DNA of 64,000 nucleotides from contig SOET01000012.1 in NCBI GenBank assembly GCA_021646465.1, positions 1 through 64,000 of the forward strand, in the 5' to 3' direction. Both the position numbers and the translations under genes were made by a program. The DNA comes from Candidatus Kuenenia hertensis. GTDB taxonomy: Bacteria > Planctomycetota > Brocadiia > Brocadiales > Brocadiaceae. Positions 42,736-51,320 of this stretch are shown here, piece after piece; position 1 is the stretch's first letter, and the number at the start of each line of letters is the position of its first letter. The notes beneath the pieces were generated by a model. The model made no database searches and was not told the DNA's origin. It was given only the letters and a program-made list of their open reading frames with translations.

Positions 42736-43380
42736 TTATAAAATCTCTCTTGTTTCAGGGCTGGCTGCTATTGTTTGATGTCTGAACATCCAGCCAGTTT
42801 TTTTTCGGCGTTTCTTCGGTCGAAACTCCTTTCTCCTGTGTATATGCGTTCGCCACCACCAGTAGTCATCATAGTAATAGTAGCGATAGCGGTAAGGCGT
42901 GTAGTATCTTTTTTCAATTACAGGCCAAAGGTATATTTCTTTCACATTGATCAATGGATAGGTGTACTCTGTTTCGTCCAAAGGTAAAATCCTCTTTCCC
43001 TGAACCTCTCCTGCGATTGTGACTTCTCGTCCTTTTGCATATACATACACATCCAGGTAACGGCTGACAAGCGCCAGAAATCTTCCTTCGGTTTCGTCCA
43101 CATCTTTCGGTTGTCCACGGAAACCAGTGGGACGCTGTAATACTTGCAGTAAAGTCCCTTCGTCGGTATTTTTGCCTTCTATAACGATACCGCTCAGAAT
43201 AATCATTTGACCATTGTAACTCTCAGGATCATTTATTACATCCCTGAAAGTGATATCCGGACTGACTTGCTCCCTGATTTGCTTCGAAATAACCGGTGCA
43301 CAGCCAGCCATCGATAAGAAAATGATAATCAGTATGGAATGAAAAAAACCGAAGTATTTACCTCGTGTTGTCATAAGCAT
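42736..43380 (-). CDS. Slp-type outer-membrane lipoprotein
   Basis: A 214-residue lipoprotein: the signal FHSILIIIFLSMAGC ends in a lipobox cysteine (MAGC). The mature part carries the Slp family pattern: ITFRDVINDPESYNGQMIIL, GIVIEGKNTDEGTLLQVLQR, GRFLALVSRYLDVYVYAKGR and EVTIAGEVQGKRILPLDE. A Tyr/Arg-rich tail (YTPYRYRYYYYDDYWWWRTH) follows and is unusual. Slp proteins respond to starvation in E. coli; their molecular role is unclear. It is a single gene with no close neighbour on its strand. Confidence 0.85.
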   Translation of the reverse strand: MLMTTRGKYFGFFHSILIIIFLSMAGCAPVISKQIREQVSPDITFRDVINDPESYNGQMIILSGIVIEGKNTDEGTLLQVLQRPTGFRGQPKDVDETEGRFLALVSRYLDVYVYAKGREVTIAGEVQGKRILPLDETEYTYPLINVKEIYLWPVIEKRYYTPYRYRYYYYDDYWWWRTHIHRRKEFRPKKRRKKTGWMFRHQTIAASPETREIL

Positions 43381-43518
43381 AAACCCTATTCAGAGATATT
43401 TTGCACCTTTAAATTATAGCGATTATTTTCTCAGAAAAAATAATAGAAAGAGGCGAGCGGATTATAAAGCCATGATGTCTGCGTAAAAGAACAGCTGTTT
43501 TTATATTCCCACAGTTTT

Positions 43519-43744
43519 TTAGAAACCCTCTAACAGAAAATCCTTCATCGCATTCAGAACAGTGTCATTCTCCCTGTCGTACATTATCAAATGATGGCTT
43601 CGCTCAAGCCAGACCAATTGCTTGTGCTTCGAATCGATTCGTTTCATCACACCCTTAGCGCCGGCAGGTGCTGTAATCGTGTCTCCTTTCGAATGGATCA
43701 GAAGCACCGATGTTGTATTGTCTGCAATTTTGGAGTGATTTCGG
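43519..43744 (-). pseudogene. Carboxylesterase (alpha/beta hydrolase), C-terminal remnant
   Basis: About 75 codons remain. They contain the strand before the catalytic Asp (SVLLIHSKGDTITAPA) and the catalytic His loop (LVWLERSHHLIMYD) of Est30-type carboxylesterases. The upstream half, including the nucleophile serine, is missing: at 43745 the frame runs into a stop (TAG) supplied by the end of an inverted-repeat element, and no hydrolase sequence is visible beyond it. Confidence 0.7.
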
Positions 43745-43894
43745 AACTATTCAGCATGTAATACACACCCCGTCAGCTACGCTGCCACCCCTCTTTTTAG
43801 AGGGGACTTATCTTGCAGACGTTTCAGAAAAACGTGTAAGTCCCCTCTATCAAGAGGGGATTTAGGGGTGTGTTATAAATTACGATGAATAGTT
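43745..43894. repeat. 150-bp inverted-repeat element with AGAGGGGACTT core
   Basis: Outer ends AACTATTCA...ACACACCCC and their imperfect complement GGGGTGTG...GAATAGTT. Inside, a large palindrome CACCCCTC, AGAGGGGACTT/AAGTCCCCTCT and GAGGGGATTTAGGGGTG. It breaks the carboxylesterase gene. The rest of the 43708-44195 gap holds the hairpin below and AT-rich sequence without a gene. Confidence 0.75.
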
Positions 43895-43984
43895 ACGAGA
43901 TTTCTTTGATAATGTCCGCTATTCCGTCCATAGCATTGCAGATGGAACAAAGTTATCCATTTAAATGTTTTACATAACAGTAAG

Positions 43985-44048
43985 CGCATTCACTTTTCCT
44001 GGTTCTCCATTTCCCCACTTTTTTCCAGGATAGTGAATGCGTTTTTTT
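43985..44048 (+). terminator. Strong hairpin followed by seven T
   Basis: CGCATTCACT...TCCTGG pairs with CCAGGA...AGTGAATGCG, about 16 base pairs with a small bulge and a 22-base loop, then TTTTTTT. It has the shape of an intrinsic terminator in the plus direction, yet neighbouring genes are on the minus strand, so it may be a repeat or end an unseen RNA. Confidence 0.4.
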
Positions 44049-44195
44049 ATTTTTGGCATTCACCTTCCTGAATACATGTCTTTATATGTGAAAGTTACTC
44101 CCTTCTGCCTGAATTTGAAAACCAGGCAATTCAGCACTCTCACAATACAATAATTCTTACCATTAATTTCTGTTCATAGAAACATAAAAATCATT

Positions 44196-45098
44196 TTATC
44201 CCTCTCCGACAACGGTAATTTCGGTATCTAATGCATAACCGAATTTTTGCCTCACCACCTTCTGTATATAGTGAATTAATGCCAAAACATCACTTGCCTT
44301 TGCATTTCCACGGTTAACGATAAAATTTGCGTGTTTTTCTGAAATTTCCGCACCGCCGATGCGCATGCCTTTCAGACCTGCTTGTTCTATCAATCTCCCC
44401 GCCCCTATCCCCTCTATTTTCTTAAAGACGGAACCGCAACTGGGATATTCTGGCAATCGAGGCTGTTTTTCCTTGCGCCATTCGAGGTTGGAGTCCATTA
44501 CCAATTTTATTTCCGATTTCGGTTTTTGTAAAAGCTGGAAGGTAACGTCCAGCACAATGTCTTTCTGTTTGTGTAAAATGCTCGTATCATATCCAAACTG
44601 GAAGTAATCAACATCGACTGTTTGAATATTTCCCCTCTCGGTAAGGACTCGGCTCTCGCATACTATTTCGGAAATAAATATCATTCGTTTTCTATCGGGA
44701 GACAAAAAATGCAGATTTTGCCACATGGCGCCGCCCACTGTGCTCGGAATATCCGTAAAATGCTCGAACCCTGAGAGACCTCGTTCATAACAGAGAATAA
44801 TAAGGTCGGCAATAATTGCCCCGCTTTCCGCAACAACCTTGTTTTTTTCAAGGAAAGCAGTTTTATTCGCCATATTTCTGATTACAAGCCCCCGAAATCC
44901 CTTATCGGTAAACAAGATATTCGCACCGCAGCCAAAGAAAAAATAAGGGATGTCTTTACACTTTGCTTCTGATACAGCATGTAGTAATTCGTCAATGGTA
45001 TGTACTTCAACAAACCAATCAGCAGGGCCGCCTATTTTATATATAGTAAACGGTGCAAGAGGTTTGTTCTTTTCAAGGTTTGGAATGTTGAGTGTCAT
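44196..45098 (-). CDS. murB: UDP-N-acetylenolpyruvoylglucosamine reductase
   Basis: Reduces UDP-GlcNAc-enolpyruvate to UDP-MurNAc, second step of peptidoglycan precursor synthesis. The 300-residue FAD enzyme has FFFGCGANILFTDKGFRGLV and the flavin segment DIPSTVGGAMWQNLHF. The catalytic Ser lies in YPSCGSVFKK and the C-terminal Glu in LDTEITVVGEG. It is type II by length. It is 38 bases after nqrF and is the last gene of that operon. The product of murA at 59 kb is its substrate, so peptidoglycan synthesis is supported. Confidence 0.93.
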   Translation of the reverse strand: MTLNIPNLEKNKPLAPFTIYKIGGPADWFVEVHTIDELLHAVSEAKCKDIPYFFFGCGANILFTDKGFRGLVIRNMANKTAFLEKNKVVAESGAIIADLIILCYERGLSGFEHFTDIPSTVGGAMWQNLHFLSPDRKRMIFISEIVCESRVLTERGNIQTVDVDYFQFGYDTSILHKQKDIVLDVTFQLLQKPKSEIKLVMDSNLEWRKEKQPRLPEYPSCGSVFKKIEGIGAGRLIEQAGLKGMRIGGAEISEKHANFIVNRGNAKASDVLALIHYIQKVVRQKFGYALDTEITVVGEG

Positions 45099-45136
45099 TT
45101 GCCATTATTCCCGCAAGGTAGGTCATAAGGCAGGTA

Positions 45137-46774
45137 TTATTTTTTATATGAATCCAGTAAAGCAATAAGGCCTTTGTCTTTTTGCCCGGATGTTTCTATG
45201 ATATTTCTTACCTTTCCGATAAAATCGTAACCTTCTTCAATTTTATCCCGTAAAAGTAATTGAATAACAAGCGTAAAGGTGAGTTTTTCGATGATTTTTT
45301 CGGCATCCGGAATGTTTAAGGAAAGCATTTTCTCTTTTAATTCCAGTTTTTGGTAGAGGATATCCACGGAAGGAGTGAGTGTACCGGTAAAATCATCAAA
45401 CAGCGCATTTTCTTTCTGAAGATTCAGCACGTTGGCAGCGGCATCAATTACGGTAACGGTCATGGGAGCCGGCCCGCAAAGATAGAAAACAATATTAGGA
45501 CCGGGTTTAAGGTATTTGTTGAGAAGTGGACCGATAAAGCCCTTCTCGCTCTTCCATTGCAACTCCTGTTCATCGATGTAACCCTGTTTTTTTGCAAGTT
45601 GTTTATCTTCACCGGCAAGAGTTGAAAAACACTTTTTATCTATTTCATTCAGTATTGCGGGATCATCATCACGAAACGCGCCGGAAAGCACAGGGATAAA
45701 TTTAAAATTGGGGTTTTTCGCTTGCCACTTTAACCATTTTGGAAGATATATCATGGGAATATCCTGAAAGCGCCTTTCTCCCAGGAAAAATATCGCCTTA
45801 TCCTGCCGCCCCTCTATGAACCATTGTTCCAATAACGCCAGTATCGGGGCAAGCCCCGCCCCTCCTGCCACAAATACCGCAGTGTGTGGTTCTTGTTTCA
45901 GGGAAAAATGACCATACGGACCTGTAAAATGAATCTTTTCACCATGAAAGCAATTCCATAGACTCTGCTCAAGAATGTAGTGATGCACAAAATTCGGCCC
46001 AATACATGGAGCGCCCCCTCTATCCACGGATTTTGAAGGATCCACCGGAGCCAACCTGACAATAAGTTTTAAGAGGTCAGGCTCATACGAAGCGAGAGAA
46101 TATCCTCTGTACATGGTGCTTCCGGGAGTATAAGGAATAAACTCTTTCCCCATGTTTTCACACGCCTTCTTTATATGATGCTCGTATTTGTTGTAATGTT
46201 CCTCCACAAAATCTTCCGGCAGCATTAATTGAATGTATTGGCCTGGTTTATAATCAATCGGCTTTGAAGGTTTGAGCCAAATTTCCATTTTATCACTGGT
46301 AATCAGTATCTTTTTGACTGCCCGCGCAGTGTATTTTCGCACATGGAGGGCATCTTTCGGGAGATACAGGCTAACATCTTTTTCCACGCGCACCTGACAT
46401 GCCAGGCGTTCATAACTGCCTCCTACGCCCTCTTCCAGAAACTTCTTTGCGGTTTCTCTTGAACGCATATCAAAATGCGGTGTTTCAACGACAGTATACG
46501 AACCTACATCGGTATAAAGCTTTACTTTACACTGTCCGCAGGTTGCCATACCTCCGCACGCAGCAGGGATATTGAAACCATTATTTTGTAATAATGATAA
46601 AAGCCTTTCCCCTCCCTCAATATTCAGCTCTTTTTTAAATTCATCATCGCTTAAAACCGTAAGTTTTCGTTTTTCTCCGCGTCCAAAAAACTGAAATACA
46701 ATCTCGCACACTAAACTTAATGTCAGTACAAGAACGGCAAGAATACCTGCGCCTAAAAATAGAGGGGTAAGCAT
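45137..46774 (-). CDS. nqrF: Na+-NQR subunit F (NADH dehydrogenase, 2Fe-2S/FAD), extended
   Basis: Accepts electrons from NADH and passes them via FAD and a [2Fe-2S] cluster into the Na+-pumping complex. 545 residues, against about 410 usually. N-terminal membrane helix, then the cluster ligands CGGMATCGQC with the fourth cysteine in ERLACQVRV; FAD site YRGYSLASYE; NAD site FVAGGAGLAPILALLEQW and FYLCGPAPM. The normal end is at about ALFDDF (residue 460); beyond it is a helical tail of about 80 residues (VDILYQKLELKEKMLSLN to the end). An insertion of about 25 residues lies before YLCGP. Both are unusual. Confidence 0.92.
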   Translation of the reverse strand: MLTPLFLGAGILAVLVLTLSLVCEIVFQFFGRGEKRKLTVLSDDEFKKELNIEGGERLLSLLQNNGFNIPAACGGMATCGQCKVKLYTDVGSYTVVETPHFDMRSRETAKKFLEEGVGGSYERLACQVRVEKDVSLYLPKDALHVRKYTARAVKKILITSDKMEIWLKPSKPIDYKPGQYIQLMLPEDFVEEHYNKYEHHIKKACENMGKEFIPYTPGSTMYRGYSLASYEPDLLKLIVRLAPVDPSKSVDRGGAPCIGPNFVHHYILEQSLWNCFHGEKIHFTGPYGHFSLKQEPHTAVFVAGGAGLAPILALLEQWFIEGRQDKAIFFLGERRFQDIPMIYLPKWLKWQAKNPNFKFIPVLSGAFRDDDPAILNEIDKKCFSTLAGEDKQLAKKQGYIDEQELQWKSEKGFIGPLLNKYLKPGPNIVFYLCGPAPMTVTVIDAAANVLNLQKENALFDDFTGTLTPSVDILYQKLELKEKMLSLNIPDAEKIIEKLTFTLVIQLLLRDKIEEGYDFIGKVRNIIETSGQKDKGLIALLDSYKK

Positions 46775-46786
46775 GTTTACTCCAAC

Positions 46787-48202
46787 CTAAAAAATACGAA
46801 TCATTCCAATGCCGGTAAATATTGCGGCCATAATGCCAAGTAAAAGGATCGCAATTGTATCTTCATCCCATGCATTCGTGGGCACAAAGAGACGCTGGCG
46901 TCTCAATAATGCAAGCCAAACAGTAACCATTAACCAATGAAGTCCGTATCCAAAAGAGGTAATGGTCGAAACCATAAAAGACGCGCCTGTGGGAACGGTG
47001 AATGTTACACTACCAAGGACAATGCAATTTACGGTAATAAGTTCAAGAAACTGTCCCATCTGTTCGTATACCGCCCTTGCAAATTTTCTCAACATCACAC
47101 TCAATGTCTGCACAAACACGGCAATAGTTACGATAAACACGGTCAAATAGAAGATTTTTTCCAGCCGTATCGGAGTTGATGAAAATTTTGTTAAAAAATC
47201 GCTCCCTTTTATCAATACCTTATTATAGACTACCCAGCTTAAGGAAGTAGAAAGTGTCATAACGATTATAACGGCAATACCCATCTTCCATGCTGCATCA
47301 ATTTGCCGGGATTTATTTAAAAGCGGACATATCCCTAAAAGCTTGCTGAGTACTATACCATCAAAGAAAAGAGCGTTCAGTAATATTGGTAACAGAATGA
47401 GAAACTGATTATGCAATGTGGGGTTTGTCTGAATATGTACAATAATACTGATAAACAAACAGACACCCAGTCCGATGGTAATTAATGATCTTTTGGAGAC
47501 TTCAAACTTTGAACGCGGGACTGGTACCGGGTTACCTCCATTTACAGTAGCAGCACATTCACACGAGATAGCCTCCGGATAAACAATTCTTGCCTTGAGC
47601 AGGAAAGGCCGCAATAAGAGGCGAAAACCTGCCAGCGCAAAAAAACCACCCACCGGCGTAATCATCAATACTGTACGGGGAAATGTTTCCGGGAGTACAG
47701 GAAAACCCATAATCGTACCAAAACCTAACGGCTCTCTCAGAAAGGAAATTAAAATAAGCGCAAACGCATATCCCATACACGCCTTTACAATTTTCTTCTG
47801 AGCTTCCCAGAATTGCACCGTTAACCCTTCTGAAATTACGGCAAGCACTATACAATTCGTAGTAATTAGATCAATGTATGCCCTTATACTCGCAGCTATT
47901 TCAGGCACAAAAGCCTGGGCAAAAAAACCAAATATTGCTACAAAAACGGAAACGATAATCATCAACAGTGAAATCTTATGATGAGTCCCCGCTGTTGATA
48001 TTAATCTCTTGAACGGATAAACCAGGGCAAAGCTCCCCATTGTAACAAACAGCACACCAAGCCCCATGGTGAGAGAATTTTCGAGTTTATTTGTAACCGC
48101 AAGGGAAGAACAAAATCCCAAACCAGCACCTGCGGTTAAAATAAGATTGTCTCTTAAGAAAAATTTAGAAGTTTTTCGTATGTGTCGCTTTAGTCCTACC
48201 AT
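46787..48202 (-). CDS. nqrDE: Fused Na+-NQR subunits D and E
   Basis: One 471-residue membrane protein carrying two homologous six-helix domains. Residues 1 to about 200 match NqrD (GLGFCSSLAVTNKLENSL, DLITTNCIVLAVISEG); residues about 245-471 match NqrE (LGICPLLNK, FLELITVNCIVLGSVTF, FGYGLHWLMVTVWLALL). The four cysteines that hold the intramembrane iron centre in V. cholerae (two per subunit) are all kept: Cys31, Cys117, and one each in LGIC and TVNC. The polar linker of about 40 residues (ISCECAATVNGGNPVPVPRS) has two more cysteines. It overlaps nqrC by seven bases. Confidence 0.9.
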   Translation of the reverse strand: MVGLKRHIRKTSKFFLRDNLILTAGAGLGFCSSLAVTNKLENSLTMGLGVLFVTMGSFALVYPFKRLISTAGTHHKISLLMIIVSVFVAIFGFFAQAFVPEIAASIRAYIDLITTNCIVLAVISEGLTVQFWEAQKKIVKACMGYAFALILISFLREPLGFGTIMGFPVLPETFPRTVLMITPVGGFFALAGFRLLLRPFLLKARIVYPEAISCECAATVNGGNPVPVPRSKFEVSKRSLITIGLGVCLFISIIVHIQTNPTLHNQFLILLPILLNALFFDGIVLSKLLGICPLLNKSRQIDAAWKMGIAVIIVMTLSTSLSWVVYNKVLIKGSDFLTKFSSTPIRLEKIFYLTVFIVTIAVFVQTLSVMLRKFARAVYEQMGQFLELITVNCIVLGSVTFTVPTGASFMVSTITSFGYGLHWLMVTVWLALLRRQRLFVPTNAWDEDTIAILLLGIMAAIFTGIGMIRIF

Positions 48203-48879
48203 TTAAGTTCTCCAGGTTCTCCCCAAAATTCTCGTACCGCGTCATTGATAAACTCCTCAACACCTCTGCTTGTATTGGTAGCGCCGGTAATTGCGTCGAA
48301 TTCATTCTCTCCTGTAGCTTTCCTCTCCTTGACCATTTTAATTCGCGGTTTTAATTTCATTCCAACAAATTGTTTTTTGAACTGATCTTCCGCCATTCTC
48401 CCTCCGAGACCGGGAGTTTCACTGTGCTCCAATACTTCTATCCCTTTGAGTGTTTCCCCGTCAGGTTCCAGACAAATAAATAGTGACATATTACTTGATT
48501 TATTATACCCGTATCCCAGCCTGGACCTGATAAACCCTATACCCTGTAATTCTTCGCTTTTAATAAATTTATATACTTTTCTTTCTTCTTTAGATTTTGC
48601 TCCGCCGCCCTCTGTTTCCTCAACGGTTATCGATGAATCAAATACTTCTCTGATATTGTCTTTATCATACCCTTTGAAAGTAAAACCCATGATGTCTTTT
48701 TTCGATGTACGATACGGAATGCCAAAGATATCCAGGACGGCACGTTTTTCTTTTATTTCATTATACTCAGCAATTTTCGGCGCTGTGTAAAAATATACCA
48801 TGAGTAATCCGGTACAAGGGATAAAGGCGATGAAAAGAATCGAAAAAATACGGAGTATAAAGATTTTAAACTCTTCCAT
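48196..48879 (-). CDS. nqrC: Na+-NQR subunit C (covalent FMN)
   Basis: A 227-residue subunit anchored by one N-terminal helix (FSILFIAFIPCTGLLMVYFY), with a periplasmic FMN-binding domain. The flavinylation motif is intact: DAITGATNTSRGVEEF, with the second Thr of TGAT as the FMN acceptor, attached by ApbE (not found in this window). LEHSETPGLGGRMAEDQF is the family's glycine loop. Its length is slightly shorter than V. cholerae NqrC (about 257). It is placed between nqrB and nqrDE, in the normal order. Confidence 0.93.
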   Translation of the reverse strand: MEEFKIFILRIFSILFIAFIPCTGLLMVYFYTAPKIAEYNEIKEKRAVLDIFGIPYRTSKKDIMGFTFKGYDKDNIREVFDSSITVEETEGGGAKSKEERKVYKFIKSEELQGIGFIRSRLGYGYNKSSNMSLFICLEPDGETLKGIEVLEHSETPGLGGRMAEDQFKKQFVGMKLKPRIKMVKERKATGENEFDAITGATNTSRGVEEFINDAVREFWGEPGELKW

Positions 48880-48944
48880 AATATTTTTTTGCTAAACCAT
48901 TGTAATAACTTAATTAGTAATCTCTGTAATTATCCATCACTCTT

Positions 48945-50048
48945 TCAGGTACGATATCGTATTTTTACCATTAACGATTGTATGGGAACCGCAAGCAGAT
49001 TCATAAGCAATATGGCATACATTGCCCCTTCTGAGAGCGTAGTGTAATTTCTTAACAACACGGTAATAAATCCACACCCTATACCATAAATCCATTTTGC
49101 CTTCTGGTTATAGGTGGCAGTGATTGGATCTGTTATCATAAAAAACGCACCAAGCACCAACCCTCCGCTCAGAAGATGAAAAAGAGGAGGCGCAACCGTA
49201 TTTTTTGACAGCAGTGAAAAGATGCCTGAAAAAACAAAAACACTGCCAAAATATGATACGGGCAATCGCCAGTTAGCAACCCTCATTTTGACGAGCCATA
49301 TACCGGAGAGTATAAGCGCTAACCGGCAGGTTTCTCCTAAAGAACCAGTTGCCGTGCCCAGAAGAAGGGAAAGATAAGAGGTAATGGTTCCCTCTGTTTT
49401 AAATTCTGTCCATGGAGTAGCGTGGGTAACAGTATCAAGACCATATCGCAAGGTATGGAGATCGGGCATGCCGGTAAAAGGCGCCTGATATCCGGCAGCC
49501 AAAAGCGCCGGAAAACATATTGTCAGGAATAAACGGCTAAACAATGCAGGATTCACCAGATTGTGTCCTACCCCTCCCATTATATTTCTGAAGAGAATAG
49601 CCATTGCCGCCCCTAAACCTACCAGCCAGAGAGGCGCCTGCGGAGGCAGAATCGCAGGAACAAGCATACACGAAACAAACCCGCCTTCACTAATGTGGTC
49701 TTCCCGGGCAATAATTGCCCATATCACATCAACGACAAACACGCCAACGACAAAAGACACAATCAATCTCGAGATTACACACTGTAATCCATAAAAATAC
49801 ATTGCTGGAAGTACCCACCCTATTACTAAAGCAATAAGCACAGCACCCATAAACTTTTTTGTGTCAATGTTGTTTCGTATGAAAGGCTGTGTCTGCGCTG
49901 TATGTTTTGAACTGCGCAACAAGCCGTCAAACGCTTCAAAAATCGCCCCAAAAAGAAATTTGACTTTCCCGTGCGAATGGATAAAAGATTCTATCCTGTC
50001 AAGGTTTTTATTAAGGGGCGGTTCGAATTTATTCAGTAATTTTTTCAT
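48945..50048 (-). CDS. nqrB: Na+-NQR subunit B
   Basis: A 367-residue membrane subunit with about ten helices that carries covalent FMN and riboflavin and forms the ion path. Recognisable segments: RNNIDTKKFMGAVLIALVIG, NIMGGVGHNLVNPALFSRLF, the long loop ending DTVTHATPWTEF, and GLVLGAFFMITDPITATYNQ. The FMN-attachment motif normally reads Dxx(S/T)GAT; here it is DTVTHAT, so a glycine is replaced by histidine while Asp and Thr are kept. It starts eight bases after nqrA ends. Confidence 0.92.
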   Translation of the reverse strand: MKKLLNKFEPPLNKNLDRIESFIHSHGKVKFLFGAIFEAFDGLLRSSKHTAQTQPFIRNNIDTKKFMGAVLIALVIGWVLPAMYFYGLQCVISRLIVSFVVGVFVVDVIWAIIAREDHISEGGFVSCMLVPAILPPQAPLWLVGLGAAMAILFRNIMGGVGHNLVNPALFSRLFLTICFPALLAAGYQAPFTGMPDLHTLRYGLDTVTHATPWTEFKTEGTITSYLSLLLGTATGSLGETCRLALILSGIWLVKMRVANWRLPVSYFGSVFVFSGIFSLLSKNTVAPPLFHLLSGGLVLGAFFMITDPITATYNQKAKWIYGIGCGFITVLLRNYTTLSEGAMYAILLMNLLAVPIQSLMVKIRYRT

Positions 50049-50056
50049 GATTTTTA

Positions 50057-51091
50057 TTAATCCGGCAGTTTACATTCCTTGATAATCCCCAACAATTCAA
50101 TTTTTGAAGGGCACACGAAACTGCATAGTCCGCATTCAATACATTTTCCCATATTATAAAGTCGTGCCTTCTGTTTTTCTCCCCTCTTATAGCAATGGTA
50201 ATACAATGCCGGTTCCAAATCGACGGGACATATATCGTCACAGAAGTTACAATAAACGCAGGTGCGCAATTCCCCAAGTAAATTAGTAGTAAAGTGCAGC
50301 CTATCCGTATTGATCATAGGAAACATTACTTTCTTATCCAGCGCCTCTAAAACAACAATATTATTTACCGTCCAGTCAATTTTTTGCGTAAAATCTTTAA
50401 TTTCTTTTCCTCTCAGCGGGCCGTTTACAAATACACGACAATGAGAAGATTCCTTCAGCCTGTTTTTTAATATTTTTTCAATAGACGTTCCCAACTGCAC
50501 ATTGGCGAACTCATTTTCCTTAAGACCGGTGCCCGAAAGGGCAATAAAGCGGGAATCTACATTTTTATTAAGCACGCGACTTTTATGGATTGCCGATATT
50601 GTTTGTGCGTCGAGAAAAAGAATACCCTGAGACAGTGTATCCTGACCAAAATTTACTTCCGTATTTAAGATGGCTTTTGATAAGACCACCGGATCATCGT
50701 GCGGATATTTCGCCTCTATAACAAAAACTTCCATCCATTCATTCGTAACCGCATATTCCTTTGCCGCTGCGATATGTTCGGTTTCATTGTTATTGATAAC
50801 AACAAAACATTTGGCTTCCGGAAAGTGAGCGGTCTTTATTTCTTTTATCTTATCAAGGAAAACCTTTGTTTTATGACCTAATGCTACCCAGTTAGGTAAT
50901 GCCCATGGTTCCGTGGGGCATAAGGCAACAATAATATTTTTTACCTGTTGTTTATTCGGCAATGCAAAATTGAATAATTCAGGCGGATTGTCAGAAGAAA
51001 TTTCCTCGACAATATTACAGAAATGTATTGTATAGGTGCCAAAAAGATTAACTCCACCCTTAGAAACTCTGTTTTGCTTTTTTTTGATCAC
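50057..51091 (-). CDS. nqrA: NqrA-like subunit with an RnfC-type double [4Fe-4S] tail
   Basis: The first gene of the operon. 344 residues, about 100 fewer than NqrA. The start (RVSKGGVNLFGTYTIHF) resembles the RnfC/NqrA N-terminal barrel entry; the middle contains SRFIALSGTGLKENEFANVQ and SHCRVFVNGPLRGKEI, the shared SLBB-like part. The C-terminal 60 residues hold two ferredoxin motifs, CVYCNFCDDICP and CIECGLCSFVCP, which RnfC has and NqrA lacks. So this chain may take electrons from ferredoxin or add an extra electron path. Start is a GTG at 51091. Confidence 0.82.
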   Translation of the reverse strand: MIKKKQNRVSKGGVNLFGTYTIHFCNIVEEISSDNPPELFNFALPNKQQVKNIIVALCPTEPWALPNWVALGHKTKVFLDKIKEIKTAHFPEAKCFVVINNNETEHIAAAKEYAVTNEWMEVFVIEAKYPHDDPVVLSKAILNTEVNFGQDTLSQGILFLDAQTISAIHKSRVLNKNVDSRFIALSGTGLKENEFANVQLGTSIEKILKNRLKESSHCRVFVNGPLRGKEIKDFTQKIDWTVNNIVVLEALDKKVMFPMINTDRLHFTTNLLGELRTCVYCNFCDDICPVDLEPALYYHCYKRGEKQKARLYNMGKCIECGLCSFVCPSKIELLGIIKECKLPD

Positions 51092-51150
51092 TTTTTAACT
51101 TTTTCGAATAAAATTGTAACTTTCAGGAAATTCGGTAAAAACTGCCCGAT

Positions 51151-51179
51151 AAAATATCAATATAGACATCAGAAGTCAA
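51151..51179 (-). promoter_or_regulatory. Promoter for the nqr operon
   Basis: On the minus strand TTGACT (51179-51174) and TATTTT (51156-51151), 17 bases apart, about 60 bases before the nqrA start. The 229-base gap to the GNAT gene holds no other gene. Confidence 0.45.
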
Positions 51180-51320
51180 GGTAATAGTTGAGGAAATGCA
51201 GAACAAAATAAGTAACGTATACGGATGAGTTGGTCTTCTAGTCGAAAACCAGATAAATTATGGACAGGCAACAGAGAAGAGAAGAACAAATTCCCTGTTC
51301 TTTTGGCACAAGAAGGTATT

